DNA of 64,000 nucleotides, taken from contig NZ_JAINWJ010000020.1 of the NCBI RefSeq assembly GCF_021021415.1, forward strand, positions 1-64,000, read 5' to 3'. The stretch comes from Martelella mediterranea. GTDB taxonomy: Bacteria > Pseudomonadota > Alphaproteobacteria > Rhizobiales > Rhizobiaceae. The notes beneath the pieces are model-generated. The model worked only from the letters and a program-made list of their open reading frames with translations, was not told the origin of the DNA and ran no database searches. The translations under genes were made by a program, and so were the position numbers. Positions 1 through 8,783 of the stretch are shown piece by piece (within the stretch, counting starts at the first letter, position 1; every line of letters begins with the position of its first letter).

Positions 1-1
1 C

Positions 2-40
2 ACCGTCGGCGCCGGCATCGTCGCCTCGATCATCAAGTAA
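2..40 (+). CDS. C-terminal end of a gene, probably elongation factor Tu (partial)
   Basis: Only the last twelve codons and the stop are in the window. They read TVGAGIVASIIK, which matches the usual C-terminus of alphaproteobacterial EF-Tu (a GGRTVGAG motif followed by a short hydrophobic tail). A strong terminator follows 24 bases after the stop, so this is the end of a transcription unit. The usual EF-Tu neighbours (rpsJ, or tRNA-Trp with secE) do not follow. Twelve residues are too few for certainty. Confidence 0.55.
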   Translation, partial: TVGAGIVASIIK

Positions 41-64
41 GACTTGATCGAACGAAATTGAGAA

Positions 65-96
65 GCCCCGCCGGAGCGATCCGGCGGGGCTTTTTT
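65..96 (+). terminator. Rho-independent terminator after the tuf-like gene
   Basis: A perfect 10-bp GC-rich stem (65-74 with 81-90), a 6-base loop and six T residues at 91-96. It closes the unit ending at 40. Confidence 0.9.
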
Positions 97-128
97 ATTG
101 GTGCGATTGAAATCCATGGAAAGCGAGC

Positions 129-172
129 TTGACATCGGGAATGCTCAGCTTCAATGTAAAGTAAGCTTTACA
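129..172 (+). promoter_or_regulatory. Promoter with a palindromic operator for the membrane protein/HTH pair
   Basis: A consensus -35 box TTGACA lies at 129-134. At 155-172 is a perfect dyad, TGTAAAG-TAAG-CTTTACA, placed where the -10 region must be (the best -10 candidates are in 152-158). It ends 11 bases before the ATG at 184, with the purine-rich CAGGGGGTG ribosome site between. The layout suggests autorepression by the HTH protein encoded second in the operon. That is inference. Confidence 0.65.
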
Positions 173-183
173 GGGGGTGCGCT

Positions 184-555
184 ATGAAAAAATACCTGGG
201 TCTGATGTTTGCAGGTCTCGCCGCATACATGCTGACGCTCTTCCTCGCCCAACGGCTTCTGGCCGGCGGTGTTGAGCCGGACTGGTTGCGCATCTCTCTC
301 TCGATCGCGCCCATGCTGCCTGCGGCGGCGATATGCTGGATCGTGTTTCGTTCGATCGCCAGGCTCGATGAAATGCAGCGCAAATTGCAGCTGGAAGCAC
401 TGTCGCTCGCATTTGCCGGCACGGCGCTGATCACCTTCGGCTACGGGTTTCTGGAAGGCATTGGCATGCCGCGGCTTTCCATGTTCGTCGTCTGGCCGCT
501 AATGGCGGTTTTGTGGGTGGCCGGTTTGGTGATCGGGCGGATTCGCTATCGATGA
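184..555 (+). CDS. Small multi-pass membrane protein paired with an HTH regulator
   Basis: The product has 123 residues and about four predicted membrane helices (near residues 5-25, 38-55, 75-95 and 100-120). A charged loop with RLDEMQRKLQLEA sits at about 60-72. No catalytic motif is visible. It overlaps the next gene by four bases (ATGA), so the two are translationally coupled. Small membrane proteins followed by a short XRE-type regulator are a recurrent bacterial arrangement whose function is mostly unknown. The start is the first ATG after the operator dyad and follows a good ribosome site. I see an integral membrane protein but cannot assign a function; a sensor or partner role for the regulator is inference. 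Confidence 0.75.
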   Translation: MKKYLGLMFAGLAAYMLTLFLAQRLLAGGVEPDWLRISLSIAPMLPAAAICWIVFRSIARLDEMQRKLQLEALSLAFAGTALITFGYGFLEGIGMPRLSMFVVWPLMAVLWVAGLVIGRIRYR

Positions 556-740
556 ACAACCGTATCCAGGAGTTGCGGCGTGCCCGCGGCTGGTCGCAGG
601 CGGATCTGGCCACGCGGCTTGAAGTCTCCCGTCAGACCGTCAACGCGCTTGAGCGCGGACGTTACGATCCGAGCCTGCCGCTCGCCTTCGCGATTGCGCG
701 CCTGTTCGAACGCGCAATCGAGGACATATTCCTGCCGTAG
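552..740 (+). CDS. Short XRE/Cro-type HTH transcriptional regulator
   Basis: The 62-residue protein is almost entirely one helix-turn-helix domain: IQELRRARGWSQADLATRL, then VSRQTVNALERGRYDPSLP, then LAFAIARLFERAIEDIF. This is the compact YozG/HTH_3 type, with no effector domain. The start codon overlaps the stop of the membrane-protein gene (ATGA at 552-555). A longer in-frame reading from 513 exists but would lie inside that gene and lacks a ribosome site. Its probable target is the dyad at 155-172. A protein this short should bind DNA as a dimer. Confidence 0.85.
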   Translation: MNNRIQELRRARGWSQADLATRLEVSRQTVNALERGRYDPSLPLAFAIARLFERAIEDIFLP

Positions 741-769
741 GAATTCCCGGCCTCGGGGAAGCCAGAGCG

Positions 770-1147
770 TTACATCGGCTCCCCGACCTCGACAATGTGT
801 CCGTCCGGATCATAGCAGCGAAACACCTTCTGGCCCCAGGCTTGGGTTTCGATGGGGTGGATTAGTTCCGTCTCTTGAGGCATCCGCGCAAACATCGCCT
901 CAAGGTCGTCGGTTTCGAAATAGAGCACCAGATTGCCGCGACCGTACCGGCTTCGCGCGCCGGTGGGCGCGCCGAACATGGTGGTCTCCAGCGCGGGGCC
1001 GTTATGGAGCGCGAGGCCGTTTTCCAGTTGGACGAAATCGCCGTGGTCCTGCGCGATCGTCTGGCCGAGCAGGTCGCAATAAAAGGCGAGCGACCGTTTC
1101 ATGTCGGAAACGAAGACGAGCGTATTGATGAAGACCGGTTTTGCCAT
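770..1147 (-). CDS. VOC-family (glyoxalase/bleomycin-resistance-like) protein
   Basis: The 125-residue protein has the beta-alpha-beta-beta-beta layout of the vicinal oxygen chelate superfamily. It opens with FINTLVFVSDMKRSLAFYCDLLG and ends with CYDPDGHIVEVGEP, where the last Glu is the usual metal-ligand position. It is single-domain, so it probably works as a dimer. The substrate is unknown. It lies 4 bases downstream of the AEC transporter gene on the same strand, so the two are probably cotranscribed. Many such proteins act on thiol adducts or aromatic diols, but nothing here decides which. Confidence 0.8.
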   Translation of the reverse strand: MAKPVFINTLVFVSDMKRSLAFYCDLLGQTIAQDHGDFVQLENGLALHNGPALETTMFGAPTGARSRYGRGNLVLYFETDDLEAMFARMPQETELIHPIETQAWGQKVFRCYDPDGHIVEVGEPM

Positions 1148-1151
1148 GGCC

Positions 1152-2078
1152 TCAGCCGCCGCCCACGAGCAGCAGGGCGATCGGCAGCGTTATGATCGAG
1201 GCCACCGTCTGCACGGTGACGACGGCGGAATAGAGCCGGGCGTCGCCGCCGAGCTGGCGGGCGAGCACATAGCCGTTCATGGCGGTCGGAACGCTGGCGC
1301 CGAGCACCATGACGGTGAGCGTCATGCCGGTGATGCCGAAGGCCGTGGCAAGCGCGTAGGTGACCAGCGGAAACAGGATCAGCTTCAGCGCCGTCGGCAG
1401 CAGCACCATCGGCTTAGGCTTCAGCGCGTCGGCAATCACCAGCCCCGCGCCGACCAGAAGCAGGCCCATGCCGAGCGCCGCGCGGGCGAGCAGATCGAGG
1501 GCGGCATAGAGCGGGTCATAGATCGGTATGCCCAAGACATTGATGACGATCGAGACAAGTGCTGCGATAATCATCGGGTTGGTGACGACATTGCGCACCA
1601 TCACCCTGATGTCGGTTTTTTCCTCCGAAAACGAGACCAGCACGAGAACGTTGATGATGTTGAGCGGCACGATCGTCGCCGTCATCATCAACGAGATCAC
1701 CGCCATGCCCTCAAGACCCGCGAATTTGTCGGCGATCGCGAGCGCCACAAAGGCGTTCCAGCGCGTTGTCGTCTGGAATACCGAGGTGAAGGCCGGGCGG
1801 CCGAGGCCGGTGCGCCTCAGGATGGGCCAGAGCGCGATTGAAAGCGCGGTTATCGCGGCAACGGCCAGGAGCGCGACCCAGCCGATCCGGCCGGCTTCAA
1901 GCGAGGAGAAATCCGCGCGCGCCAGCGTGGTGACCAGAAGCGCGGGAAACAGCACATAATAGCCGAGCTGGTTGAGGCCGGACCAGAACGCCTCGCTGAA
2001 CAGCGGAACGCGCTTCAACACCGCCCCGAAGGCGATGACGAGGAAGATCGGCAGGACGCTTTCGAAGATGATGAGCAT
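1152..2078 (-). CDS. AEC-family (auxin efflux carrier-like) transporter
   Basis: The 308-residue integral membrane protein has about ten predicted helices. It begins with FESVLPIFLVIAFGAVLKRV, the typical N-terminus of the AEC/malonate-permease family, and has LGYYVLFPALLVTTLA in the second and third helices. Length and hydropathy fit the family (about 300-320 residues). Bacterial AEC proteins move small organic acids or amino-acid-like compounds, and the substrate here is not evident. It is followed by the VOC gene on the same strand. Confidence 0.85.
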   Translation of the reverse strand: MLIIFESVLPIFLVIAFGAVLKRVPLFSEAFWSGLNQLGYYVLFPALLVTTLARADFSSLEAGRIGWVALLAVAAITALSIALWPILRRTGLGRPAFTSVFQTTTRWNAFVALAIADKFAGLEGMAVISLMMTATIVPLNIINVLVLVSFSEEKTDIRVMVRNVVTNPMIIAALVSIVINVLGIPIYDPLYAALDLLARAALGMGLLLVGAGLVIADALKPKPMVLLPTALKLILFPLVTYALATAFGITGMTLTVMVLGASVPTAMNGYVLARQLGGDARLYSAVVTVQTVASIITLPIALLLVGGG

Positions 2079-2183
2079 GCGGATTCCCGGTTATCAATTG
2101 TGCCGCGGTTAACTTTGCCGCCGATCACTGCTTGCCAGATGGTTGCGGTTTCTGCCAGAGATAAGCGCGGAAGGGTAAAACAA

Positions 2184-2357
2184 ATGCAGGAAGTCCGCGT
2201 GCGGCGTTATCAGGTGGCGATACTGGGCGTGTGTCTCGCATGCCTGCCGGTGGAACTCGCCGTCAGCGGCGCGATCCTGCTGGCGATCGCTTTCGTGGAT
2301 TACATGTTCGACCCCAACCGCATGATGCGCGGCGATCTGGAGCCGATGCAGGAATAA
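2184..2357 (+). CDS. Small hypothetical membrane protein
   Basis: The 57-residue product has an Arg-rich start (MQEVRVRRYQ), one long hydrophobic segment at about residues 10-37 and an acidic C-terminus. The ATG at 2184 follows a GGAAGGG ribosome site. An in-frame codon at 2100 would add 28 residues of poor quality. The gene is convergent with ruvX, ending 4 bases from its stop. No family is recognised. Confidence 0.5.
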   Translation: MQEVRVRRYQVAILGVCLACLPVELAVSGAILLAIAFVDYMFDPNRMMRGDLEPMQE

Positions 2358-2361
2358 CCCG

Positions 2362-2838
2362 TCATTGCTGTCGGGCGATGGTCGCCATGCGGTCGAGCGC
2401 GCCCTGAAGAATGAACGAGGCGGCCGCCGAATCGATTCGTCCGGCGCGTTTCTGGCGCGAGACATCCATCTCCAGCAGCGCGCGTTCTGCGGCAACCGTC
2501 GACAGTCTCTCATCCCAGAAGCAGAACGGCAGAGCGGTCTTTTCTTCCATGCTGCGCACGAAGGCCCGGGTCGCCTGCACGCGCGGCCCGGCGCTGCCAT
2601 CCATGTTCATCGGCAGGCCGATGACGAAACCGGCGATGCGCTCCTTCTCGGCAAAGGCTAGAAGCGTTTCGGCATCCCGGGTGAACTTGGTCCGCTTCAG
2701 CACCGGCCGCGGCGTGGCAAATCGGCGAGAGAGGTCGGAAACGGCAAGGCCGATGGTCTTGGTGCCGAGATCGAGCCCGGCAATGGCTGTGGCGGGACCA
2801 AGCGCTGCGGCCAGTTCTTCGATTGTATGGACTGTCAT
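2362..2838 (-). CDS. ruvX: Putative pre-16S rRNA nuclease / Holliday junction resolvase RuvX (YqgF)
   Basis: The 158-residue protein has the RNase H-like YqgF fold. Asp23 lies in [22 protein letters not shown] at about 74-84 is the conserved glycine loop, Glu110 lies in WDERLST and Asp136 in RIDSAAA; these acidic residues form the catalytic set. The family is known for 5' processing of pre-16S rRNA and was earlier annotated as a resolvase. The start MTVHTIEE gives the normal family length. An upstream in-frame extension to 2910 would reach toward the divergent hydrolase promoter and is not needed. It acts in the cytoplasm. Confidence 0.92.
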   Translation of the reverse strand: MTVHTIEELAAALGPATAIAGLDLGTKTIGLAVSDLSRRFATPRPVLKRTKFTRDAETLLAFAEKERIAGFVIGLPMNMDGSAGPRVQATRAFVRSMEEKTALPFCFWDERLSTVAAERALLEMDVSRQKRAGRIDSAAASFILQGALDRMATIARQQ

Positions 2839-2937
2839 TATTTTCCTGGCGCCTTTTGCCGCGCTGTGATGGAAAATGGCGCGCGATCGCATTAGGTGTT
2901 GGAGGAACACTTAACGCCAGCAAGGAGGAAAAGCAAA

Positions 2938-3642
2938 ATGAAGCTTACCTGGCTCGGGCATTCCGCGTTTCGTCTGGAAACCGCGAAGGCAACCATTCTC
3001 ATCGACCCGTTCCTGACCGGCAACCCGTCGTTCAAGGGGCTCGATCGCGATGCCGCGGTCAAGGGCGTCACCCATATCCTGCTCACCCACGGCCATGGCG
3101 ACCACCTCGGCGATACCGTTCCGATCGCCAAGGAGACCGGCGCCACCGTGCTCGCCAATGCCGACCTTGCCGCCTGGCTCGGCAAAAAGGGCGTTGAAAA
3201 GCTGGAGGCCGGCAATACCGGCGGCACGATCGATTTCGGAAACTTCACCGTCACCTTCACCAATGCCCTGCATTCCTCCGCCTTCATCACCGAGGATGGC
3301 GTTTCTCATGCGCTCGGCAATCCGAACGGGCTGATGCTGCATATCGATGACGAACCGACGACCTATCACATGGGCGATACCGACATCTTTGCCGACATGG
3401 CGCTGATCAACGAGTTGCACGCCCCGCAGGTGGGTCTGGTGCCGGTCGGCGACCGTTTCACCATGGGCGGCGCGGTGGCGGCGCTTGCCTGCCAGCGCTA
3501 TTTCAATTTCGAGACGGTGCTGCCGATCCACTACGGCACATTCCCGATCATCGACCAGACGCCGGAGTCCTTCGTGACCGGCATGGCCTCGGGGCCGACG
3601 GAAGTGCTGACGCCGAAACCGGGCGAAACGGTCGAACTCTGA
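2938..3642 (+). CDS. UPF0173 metal-dependent hydrolase (beta-lactamase fold)
   Basis: The 234-residue protein starts [11 protein letters not shown] and has the metallo-beta-lactamase metal motif [10 protein letters not shown] at residues 50-59 (His51, His53, Asp55, His56). Further ligands lie at HMGDTDIF (about 145) and IHYGTFP near the C-terminus. This is the typical architecture of the UPF0173/YtkL group of predicted zinc hydrolases, whose physiological substrate is not established. A perfect AAGGAGG ribosome site lies about ten bases before the ATG. It is divergent from ruvX and upstream of gatC. Confidence 0.88.
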   Translation: MKLTWLGHSAFRLETAKATILIDPFLTGNPSFKGLDRDAAVKGVTHILLTHGHGDHLGDTVPIAKETGATVLANADLAAWLGKKGVEKLEAGNTGGTIDFGNFTVTFTNALHSSAFITEDGVSHALGNPNGLMLHIDDEPTTYHMGDTDIFADMALINELHAPQVGLVPVGDRFTMGGAVAALACQRYFNFETVLPIHYGTFPIIDQTPESFVTGMASGPTEVLTPKPGETVEL

Positions 3643-3714
3643 TCAATTGCCCCGTTGCGAAGGGCGGTCCCGCCCTTTATAGCGTCAGGGACAGATTAGA
3701 ACCGGAGAGCTTTC

Positions 3715-4002
3715 ATGTCCGTAGACACCGCGACCGTAAAACGTGTTGCCAAGCTGGCCCGCATCGCCGTCGATGACGAAGCGGCCGAGCGCATGACCGG
3801 CGAGCTGAATGCGATTCTCGGTTTCGTCGAACAGCTTGGCGAGGTGAATGTCGAGGGCGTCGAGCCGATGACCTCGGTCATGCCGATGGCGATGAAGAAG
3901 CGCGAGGACGTCGTCACCGATGGCGACAAGGCCGATGATATCGTCGCCAACGCGCCCGAGACGGAACGCAATTTCTTCCTGGTGCCGAAGGTCGTCGAAT
4001 AG
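3715..4002 (+). CDS. gatC: Aspartyl/glutamyl-tRNA amidotransferase subunit C
   Basis: The 95-residue protein has the GatC pattern: [20 protein letters not shown], then [25 protein letters not shown], then a C-terminal [17 protein letters not shown]. GatC holds GatA to GatB in the complex that converts misacylated Glu-tRNAGln or Asp-tRNAAsn to the amidated form. It lies 42 bases upstream of gatA. gatB is not in the window and must be elsewhere. Confidence 0.95.
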   Translation: MSVDTATVKRVAKLARIAVDDEAAERMTGELNAILGFVEQLGEVNVEGVEPMTSVMPMAMKKREDVVTDGDKADDIVANAPETERNFFLVPKVVE

Positions 4003-4044
4003 ACCCCACCACCTTCCCCAGCGACCCGCAACAAAGTGACGCAT

Positions 4045-5526
4045 ATGACCGAACTGACCAGCCTGACCATCGCCGAGGCCCGCGACAAGCTCAAGGGCAA
4101 GGAAATCACCGCGACCGAGCTGACGGCCGCCTATCTGAAGGCGATCGACACGCACAATGCCGCGTTCAACGCCTATGTCGCGGTTACCCACGACAAGGCG
4201 ACGGCGATGGCCAAGGCCTCCGACCTGAAGCTGTCGCAGGGCACCGCCGGCGCGCTGGAGGGCATTCCGCTCGGCGTCAAGGACCTGTTCGGCACCCGTG
4301 ACGTGCACACCCAGGCGGCATCCCACATTCTCGACGGGTTCAAGCCGAAATATGAATCGACCGTGACCCAGAACCTCTGGGATGATGGCGCGGTGATGCT
4401 CGGCAAGCTCAACATGGACGAGTTCGCCATGGGCTCCTCCAACGAGACCTCCCATTACGGGCCGGTGATCAACCCGTGGAAGGCCAAGGGTTCGAACATG
4501 GATTTGGTGCCGGGCGGCTCGTCGGGCGGGTCGGCGGCGGCCGTCGCGGCACATCTGTGCGCAGGCGCGACCGCGACCGATACCGGCGGCTCGATCCGCC
4601 AGCCGGCGGCGTTTACCGGCACGGTCGGCATCAAGCCCACCTATGGCCGCTGCTCGCGTTGGGGCGTGGTGGCATTCGCCTCCTCGCTTGATCAGGCCGG
4701 CCCGATCGCCCGTGATGTGCGCGACGCGGCGATCCTGCTGAAATCCATGGCGAGCGTCGATGACAAGGACACGACCTCGGTCGATCTGCCCGTGCCGGAT
4801 TACGAAGCCGCCATCGGCCAGTCGGTCAAGGGCATGAAGATCGGCATTCCGAGGGAATACCGCGTCGACGGCATGCCGGAGGAAATCGAAAAGCTGTGGC
4901 AGCAGGGCATCGCCATCCTGAAGGATGCCGGCGCCGAGATCGTCGATATCTCGCTGCCGCACACCAAATACGCGCTGCCGGCCTATTACATCGTCGCGCC
5001 CGCCGAGGCCTCCTCCAACCTTGCCCGCTATGACGGCGTCAGATACGGGTTGCGCGTGGACGGCAAGGATATTGCCGACATGTATGAAAAGACGCGCGCC
5101 GCAGGTTTCGGCAAGGAAGTGCAGCGCCGCATCATGATCGGCACCTATGTGCTTTCCGCCGGCTATTACGATGCCTATTACCTGAAGGCCCAGAAGGTGC
5201 GCACGCTGATCAAGCGCGACTTCGAAAACGTGTTCGCCGAAGGCGTCGACACCATTCTGACGCCGGCCACCCCGTCGGCCGCCTTCGGCATCGCCGATCA
5301 GGACATGGCGAATGATCCGGTCAAGATGTATCTGAACGACATCTTCACGGTGACGGTCAACATGGCCGGCCTTCCCGGCATCTCCGTGCCCGCCGGCCTC
5401 AACCCCAAGGGCCTCCCCCTCGGCCTCCAGCTCATCGGCAAGCCGTTCGAGGAAGAAACCCTGTTCCGCACCGCCGCCGTGATGGAACAGGCAGCGGGCA
5501 GGTTCACGCCGGAGAAATGGTGGTAG
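4045..5526 (+). CDS. gatA: Aspartyl/glutamyl-tRNA amidotransferase subunit A (amidase)
   Basis: The 493-residue protein carries the amidase signature. Lys79 (in PLGVKDLF), Ser159 (in [11 protein letters not shown]) and Ser183 (in DTGGSIRQP) match the Ser-cisSer-Lys triad. GatA hydrolyses glutamine to supply ammonia to GatB. The start was placed at the ATG ([16 protein letters not shown]), which fits the family N-terminus; a GTG nine bases upstream is an alternative. It forms an operon with gatC. Confidence 0.96.
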   Translation: MTELTSLTIAEARDKLKGKEITATELTAAYLKAIDTHNAAFNAYVAVTHDKATAMAKASDLKLSQGTAGALEGIPLGVKDLFGTRDVHTQAASHILDGFKPKYESTVTQNLWDDGAVMLGKLNMDEFAMGSSNETSHYGPVINPWKAKGSNMDLVPGGSSGGSAAAVAAHLCAGATATDTGGSIRQPAAFTGTVGIKPTYGRCSRWGVVAFASSLDQAGPIARDVRDAAILLKSMASVDDKDTTSVDLPVPDYEAAIGQSVKGMKIGIPREYRVDGMPEEIEKLWQQGIAILKDAGAEIVDISLPHTKYALPAYYIVAPAEASSNLARYDGVRYGLRVDGKDIADMYEKTRAAGFGKEVQRRIMIGTYVLSAGYYDAYYLKAQKVRTLIKRDFENVFAEGVDTILTPATPSAAFGIADQDMANDPVKMYLNDIFTVTVNMAGLPGISVPAGLNPKGLPLGLQLIGKPFEEETLFRTAAVMEQAAGRFTPEKWW

Positions 5527-5721
5527 TTTTCCGCCGGTTCGCCAAACCCGGCGGCGCGCGCTGCCGGGCTTCGGTTTTCTCACCGATCTGACGTTACCCT
5601 CGCCCTGAATCTGGGTCATTCTGCGGCATTCTCAAGACCTCTTTTTCCTGCCGCCTCCGGGTGTCATTTCCGCCATATTCAAAGGGCTCTTGCCGGCCAA
5701 AACTGATTTGGAAGGCAAGGT

Positions 5722-6516
5722 TTGAAAACGTTTTCTCTGGTGATGCTGGCAGGCCTCGTTGCGCTGTCGGCCTGTACGCCCGCGCTCTCGCCGCAGAACG
5801 AGACAGCCGCGATCGATCATTTCGTAAGCCCGCTGGAAGGCAAGTCGGAGGCCGACGGGGCTGCCGGCCCCGATGACCGGCTGCGTCTGTCCTATGCCGC
5901 GGACAAGCCCGCCCAGACATTGACGGCGGCCTCGAAGGCGCTGGACATGGTGCTGCAACTCGGCAGCAACAAGATCAGCGTCTATCGCTACCGTGACCCG
6001 GAAAGCGGGAAGGCCGGCTATTTCGATGGCGACGGCAACAGGCTGGGCCAATATCTGTTGCGCAATCCGGTGCCCGATGGCCGGGCGACATCCGGCTTCG
6101 GCCCGCGGCATCATCCGGTGCTCGGCTATTCGCGCATGCATTCGGGCGCGGACTGGGCGGCCCCCGTCGGCACGCCGATCTACGCCGCCGCCGACGGGAC
6201 GGTGACCTTTGCCGGCTCCCATGGCGGCGACGGCAAGAGGATCGAGATTGATCACGGGCACGGCTACGAGACCAGCTACAGCCACCAGAGCAAGTTCGCC
6301 GCGGGCGTGGCGACGGGCAGCCATGTGGAGCAGGGTCAGCTGATCGGCTATGTCGGCAAGACCGGCCTCGTCACCGGCGCGCATCTGCACTACGAAGTCT
6401 CGATCAATGGCCGCAAGGTTGACCCGCGAAAGGTACACTTCATCCGCGAAGGCAGGCTTGAGGGTACGGCACTGGCCAAATTCAGGGACTATGTGGACGG
6501 GGACGACGACGCCTGA
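5722..6516 (+). CDS. M23-family peptidase lipoprotein (LytM domain)
   Basis: The 264-residue product begins with a lipoprotein signal peptide ending in the lipobox ALSAC (Cys18). After a short linker, the LytM/peptidase M23 domain spans about residues 115-245. The zinc and catalytic residues are present: GFGPRHHPVLGYSRMHSGAD (His and Asp ligands) and GAHLHYEV. It probably acts as a cell-wall endopeptidase or amidase activator in the outer membrane or periplasm. It is much shorter than the roughly 650-residue M23 proteins I associate with this order, keeping mainly the catalytic end. The start codon is TTG, preceded by GGAAGGCAAGG. It is convergent with the iclR-type gene. Confidence 0.85.
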   Translation: MKTFSLVMLAGLVALSACTPALSPQNETAAIDHFVSPLEGKSEADGAAGPDDRLRLSYAADKPAQTLTAASKALDMVLQLGSNKISVYRYRDPESGKAGYFDGDGNRLGQYLLRNPVPDGRATSGFGPRHHPVLGYSRMHSGADWAAPVGTPIYAAADGTVTFAGSHGGDGKRIEIDHGHGYETSYSHQSKFAAGVATGSHVEQGQLIGYVGKTGLVTGAHLHYEVSINGRKVDPRKVHFIREGRLEGTALAKFRDYVDGDDDA

Positions 6517-6573
6517 CGATTGTTCCGGGCGTCGGCGGGGGGGGGCTGCAAGCATGAGCGACCTGCCTCGGCC

Positions 6574-7368
6574 TCACTCCGCCGGGCTGGTGATCAGCGC
6601 CGAGAGCTTTGCCGAGGCCTCGTTCAGCAGGCCGACATGACCGATCGCCTCTTCCAGCGACAGGCGCTGCAAGGGAGCGTGGAAGGAGAGCGAGGAGACC
6701 AAGCGGCCGAAGGCGTCGCGGATCGGCACGGCGACGGCGATCATGCCGTCCATGAACTCCTCGTTGTCGGTGGAATAGCCGTTCTTGCGGATGCGCTGGA
6801 TTTCGGCCATGACCGCTTCGGGCGTGGTCATGGTGTTGGCGGCGCGCGGGGTCAGTTCGGCCGCGTTCAGATAGCCCTTCAGATGTTTGTCATCGAGCGA
6901 ACTCAGATAGATCTTGCCGGCGGAGGTGCAGTAGAACGGCACCCGCGAACCCACGGGAAGCTGGATCCTCAGCGGCCATTTGGTCTCCACGCGCTCCAGA
7001 TAGATCATCGCGTCGCGGTCCGGCAGCGAGATGTTGCAGGTCTCGTTGATCTGTTCGGCCAGCGCCGTGAGGATCGCCTGGCGGGCGGTGCGGATCCTGA
7101 GCGACGACATGATCCCCGCCGACATGATCCGAAGCCGGCTTCCGGGCGAATAGCCGCGACCGTCGATCTCGCGCTGGATGAAGCCCTCGGCCTCGAGCGT
7201 CGAAAACAGCCGGTGGATGGTCGGCTTCGGCAGGCCCAGCGCCTGGTTGACTTCCGTCGGCGTGACCGGCGCGCCCGCTTCGGCGAGCGCCTCCAGCACC
7301 ATCAGCAGGCGAAGGTTGGTCGGTATCTGGCCGGTCTGATCATCCACTGGATTGCCACCATTTTTCAT
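6574..7368 (-). CDS. IclR-family transcriptional regulator of the sulfonate locus
   Basis: The 264-residue protein has an N-terminal winged helix at about residues 18-75 (LRLLMVLEALAEAGAPVTPTE, then GLPKPTIHRLFSTLE). The IclR effector domain follows, with IQLPVGSRVPFYCTSAGKIYL and a C-terminal NEEFMDGMIAVAVPI. It is the last gene of a unit with the TRAP genes, 43 bases after dctM, so it is probably co-regulated with the transporter. The start MKNGGN was chosen because longer readings run into dctM. Likely ligands are a sulfonate or a catabolic intermediate. Whether it activates or represses cannot be read from the sequence. Confidence 0.87.
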   Translation of the reverse strand: MKNGGNPVDDQTGQIPTNLRLLMVLEALAEAGAPVTPTEVNQALGLPKPTIHRLFSTLEAEGFIQREIDGRGYSPGSRLRIMSAGIMSSLRIRTARQAILTALAEQINETCNISLPDRDAMIYLERVETKWPLRIQLPVGSRVPFYCTSAGKIYLSSLDDKHLKGYLNAAELTPRAANTMTTPEAVMAEIQRIRKNGYSTDNEEFMDGMIAVAVPIRDAFGRLVSSLSFHAPLQRLSLEEAIGHVGLLNEASAKLSALITSPAE

Positions 7369-7411
7369 TATGAACTGATCGGGGCGGCGGATGCTCCGCC
7401 GTCCCGGGGGC

Positions 7412-8773
7412 TTACCTGTTCGGCAGTAGCATTGTGGAAAGCGAAGGCACAAGGGCCACCAGTATCCACACCGCGACAAGCGCCAGGATATAGGGGTAGA
7501 TATAGCGCAGTATCCTGAAGTAGCTCACGCCGGTCACGCCCGCGGCAACGTAAAGGTTCAGCCCGTAGGGCGGGGTGATGAAGCCGATCGAGGCGCCGAC
7601 CAGGAAGATCACCGCAAACTGGATCGGATCGACGCCGATCGAGGCTGCGATCGGCGCGAGGATCGGCGCCATGATGATCGTGGTCGGCAGGCTTTCAAGG
7701 ACCATCCCGGTGACGAAGACGATCGCCATCGCGGTGAACAGCACCGGATAATACCCGCCCATGGAGCGCACGAAGCCGCCGATCGCGTCTTCCGCGCCCA
7801 TGACCGACAGGATCTGCTGCATGACGACCGAGATCGCGATCAGCGGGGCCAGAATGCCGGTGATCTGGGCCGAGCGCAGCGTGATCTTCGGAATATCGAT
7901 CGGGCTGAAGCCGCGCACCACCAGCATTTCGCCATAGCTGCGTTCGCTCGGCGGGCGATCTTCGCTCGGCGAACCCATCATCTTGTGCAGCGGCAGGCTG
8001 ACGAAGCCGACGACGACGCAGAACGCGACCGTGACGGCGGCGGCCTCCGTCGGCGAGAATTTGCCGGTATAGATGCCCCACAGCACGATGCCGATGGCGA
8101 AGAAGCCCAGCCATGAGCCGAGGCCGGTCTTGAAGACCCGGGACGGCTGCAGCCGGATCAGATGGCCCCAGCCATTGATCGTGCAGATGACCCAGCAAAA
8201 CGCCATCATCGCAAGGCCCATCAATATGCCGGGAATGATGCCGGCGACGAACAGTTCGGAGATCGGCAGGTTCATCAGGAAGCCGTAGACGATGAAGATG
8301 ATCGACGGCGGAATGATGATGCCGAGCGTGCCGCCGGCCGCGGCCGTCGCCGCGGAGAAGCGCTCGTCATAGCCGCCCTTCTTCATTTCCGGATGTAGCA
8401 TCGAGCCGATCGTGGCGGTGGTCGCCGAGTTGGAGCCGGAGATCGCCGCAAACAGCCCGCAGGCGCCGATTGCCGCCATGGCGAGCCCGCCGCGCAGCCA
8501 GCCAAGGCATGAATAGGCGAAATCCGACATGCGCCGCGCGATGCCCGACTGGTTGATCAGGTCGCCGGTGAGGATGAACAGCGGCATGGCAAGCAGCGCG
8601 AAGCCATCGGTGAAGACATCGGAAAGCGCGGAGCCGAGATTGTCGAGCGGCAGGCCGAGCAGCAGGCTCATGCCGATGACCCAGATGCCGATGACCAGCA
8701 GCACCGGAACGCCGAGCAGGAAGACGCCGGTTGCGCCGAGCGAGATAAGGGTGATCCAGAGAGAATCAGACAT
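7412..8773 (-). CDS. TRAP transporter large permease (DctM family)
   Basis: The 453-residue membrane protein has the DctM hallmarks: LLGVPVLLVIG near the start, AMPLFILTGDLINQSG, SGSNSATTATIGSMLHPEM, GGTLGIIIPPSIIFIVYG and a C-terminal GFITPPYGLNLYVAAGVTG. About twelve helices are predicted. TRAP systems couple solute uptake to an ion gradient with a periplasmic binding protein. The ATG at 8773 follows AGGAG; a TTG codon just upstream is an alternative. It is ten bases from dctQ, in the order dctP-dctQ-dctM-iclR. The likely cargo is a C2 sulfonate, inferred from xsc and pta on the other side. Confidence 0.93.
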   Translation of the reverse strand: MSDSLWITLISLGATGVFLLGVPVLLVIGIWVIGMSLLLGLPLDNLGSALSDVFTDGFALLAMPLFILTGDLINQSGIARRMSDFAYSCLGWLRGGLAMAAIGACGLFAAISGSNSATTATIGSMLHPEMKKGGYDERFSAATAAAGGTLGIIIPPSIIFIVYGFLMNLPISELFVAGIIPGILMGLAMMAFCWVICTINGWGHLIRLQPSRVFKTGLGSWLGFFAIGIVLWGIYTGKFSPTEAAAVTVAFCVVVGFVSLPLHKMMGSPSEDRPPSERSYGEMLVVRGFSPIDIPKITLRSAQITGILAPLIAISVVMQQILSVMGAEDAIGGFVRSMGGYYPVLFTAMAIVFVTGMVLESLPTTIIMAPILAPIAASIGVDPIQFAVIFLVGASIGFITPPYGLNLYVAAGVTGVSYFRILRYIYPYILALVAVWILVALVPSLSTMLLPNR

Positions 8774-8783
8774 CAAAGGCTCC

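Noticed and set aside
3685-5619. Open frame of over 600 codons antisense to gatC-gatA
   Set aside because: The gatA and gatC proteins have complete motifs. The antisense product is low-complexity and without a domain.
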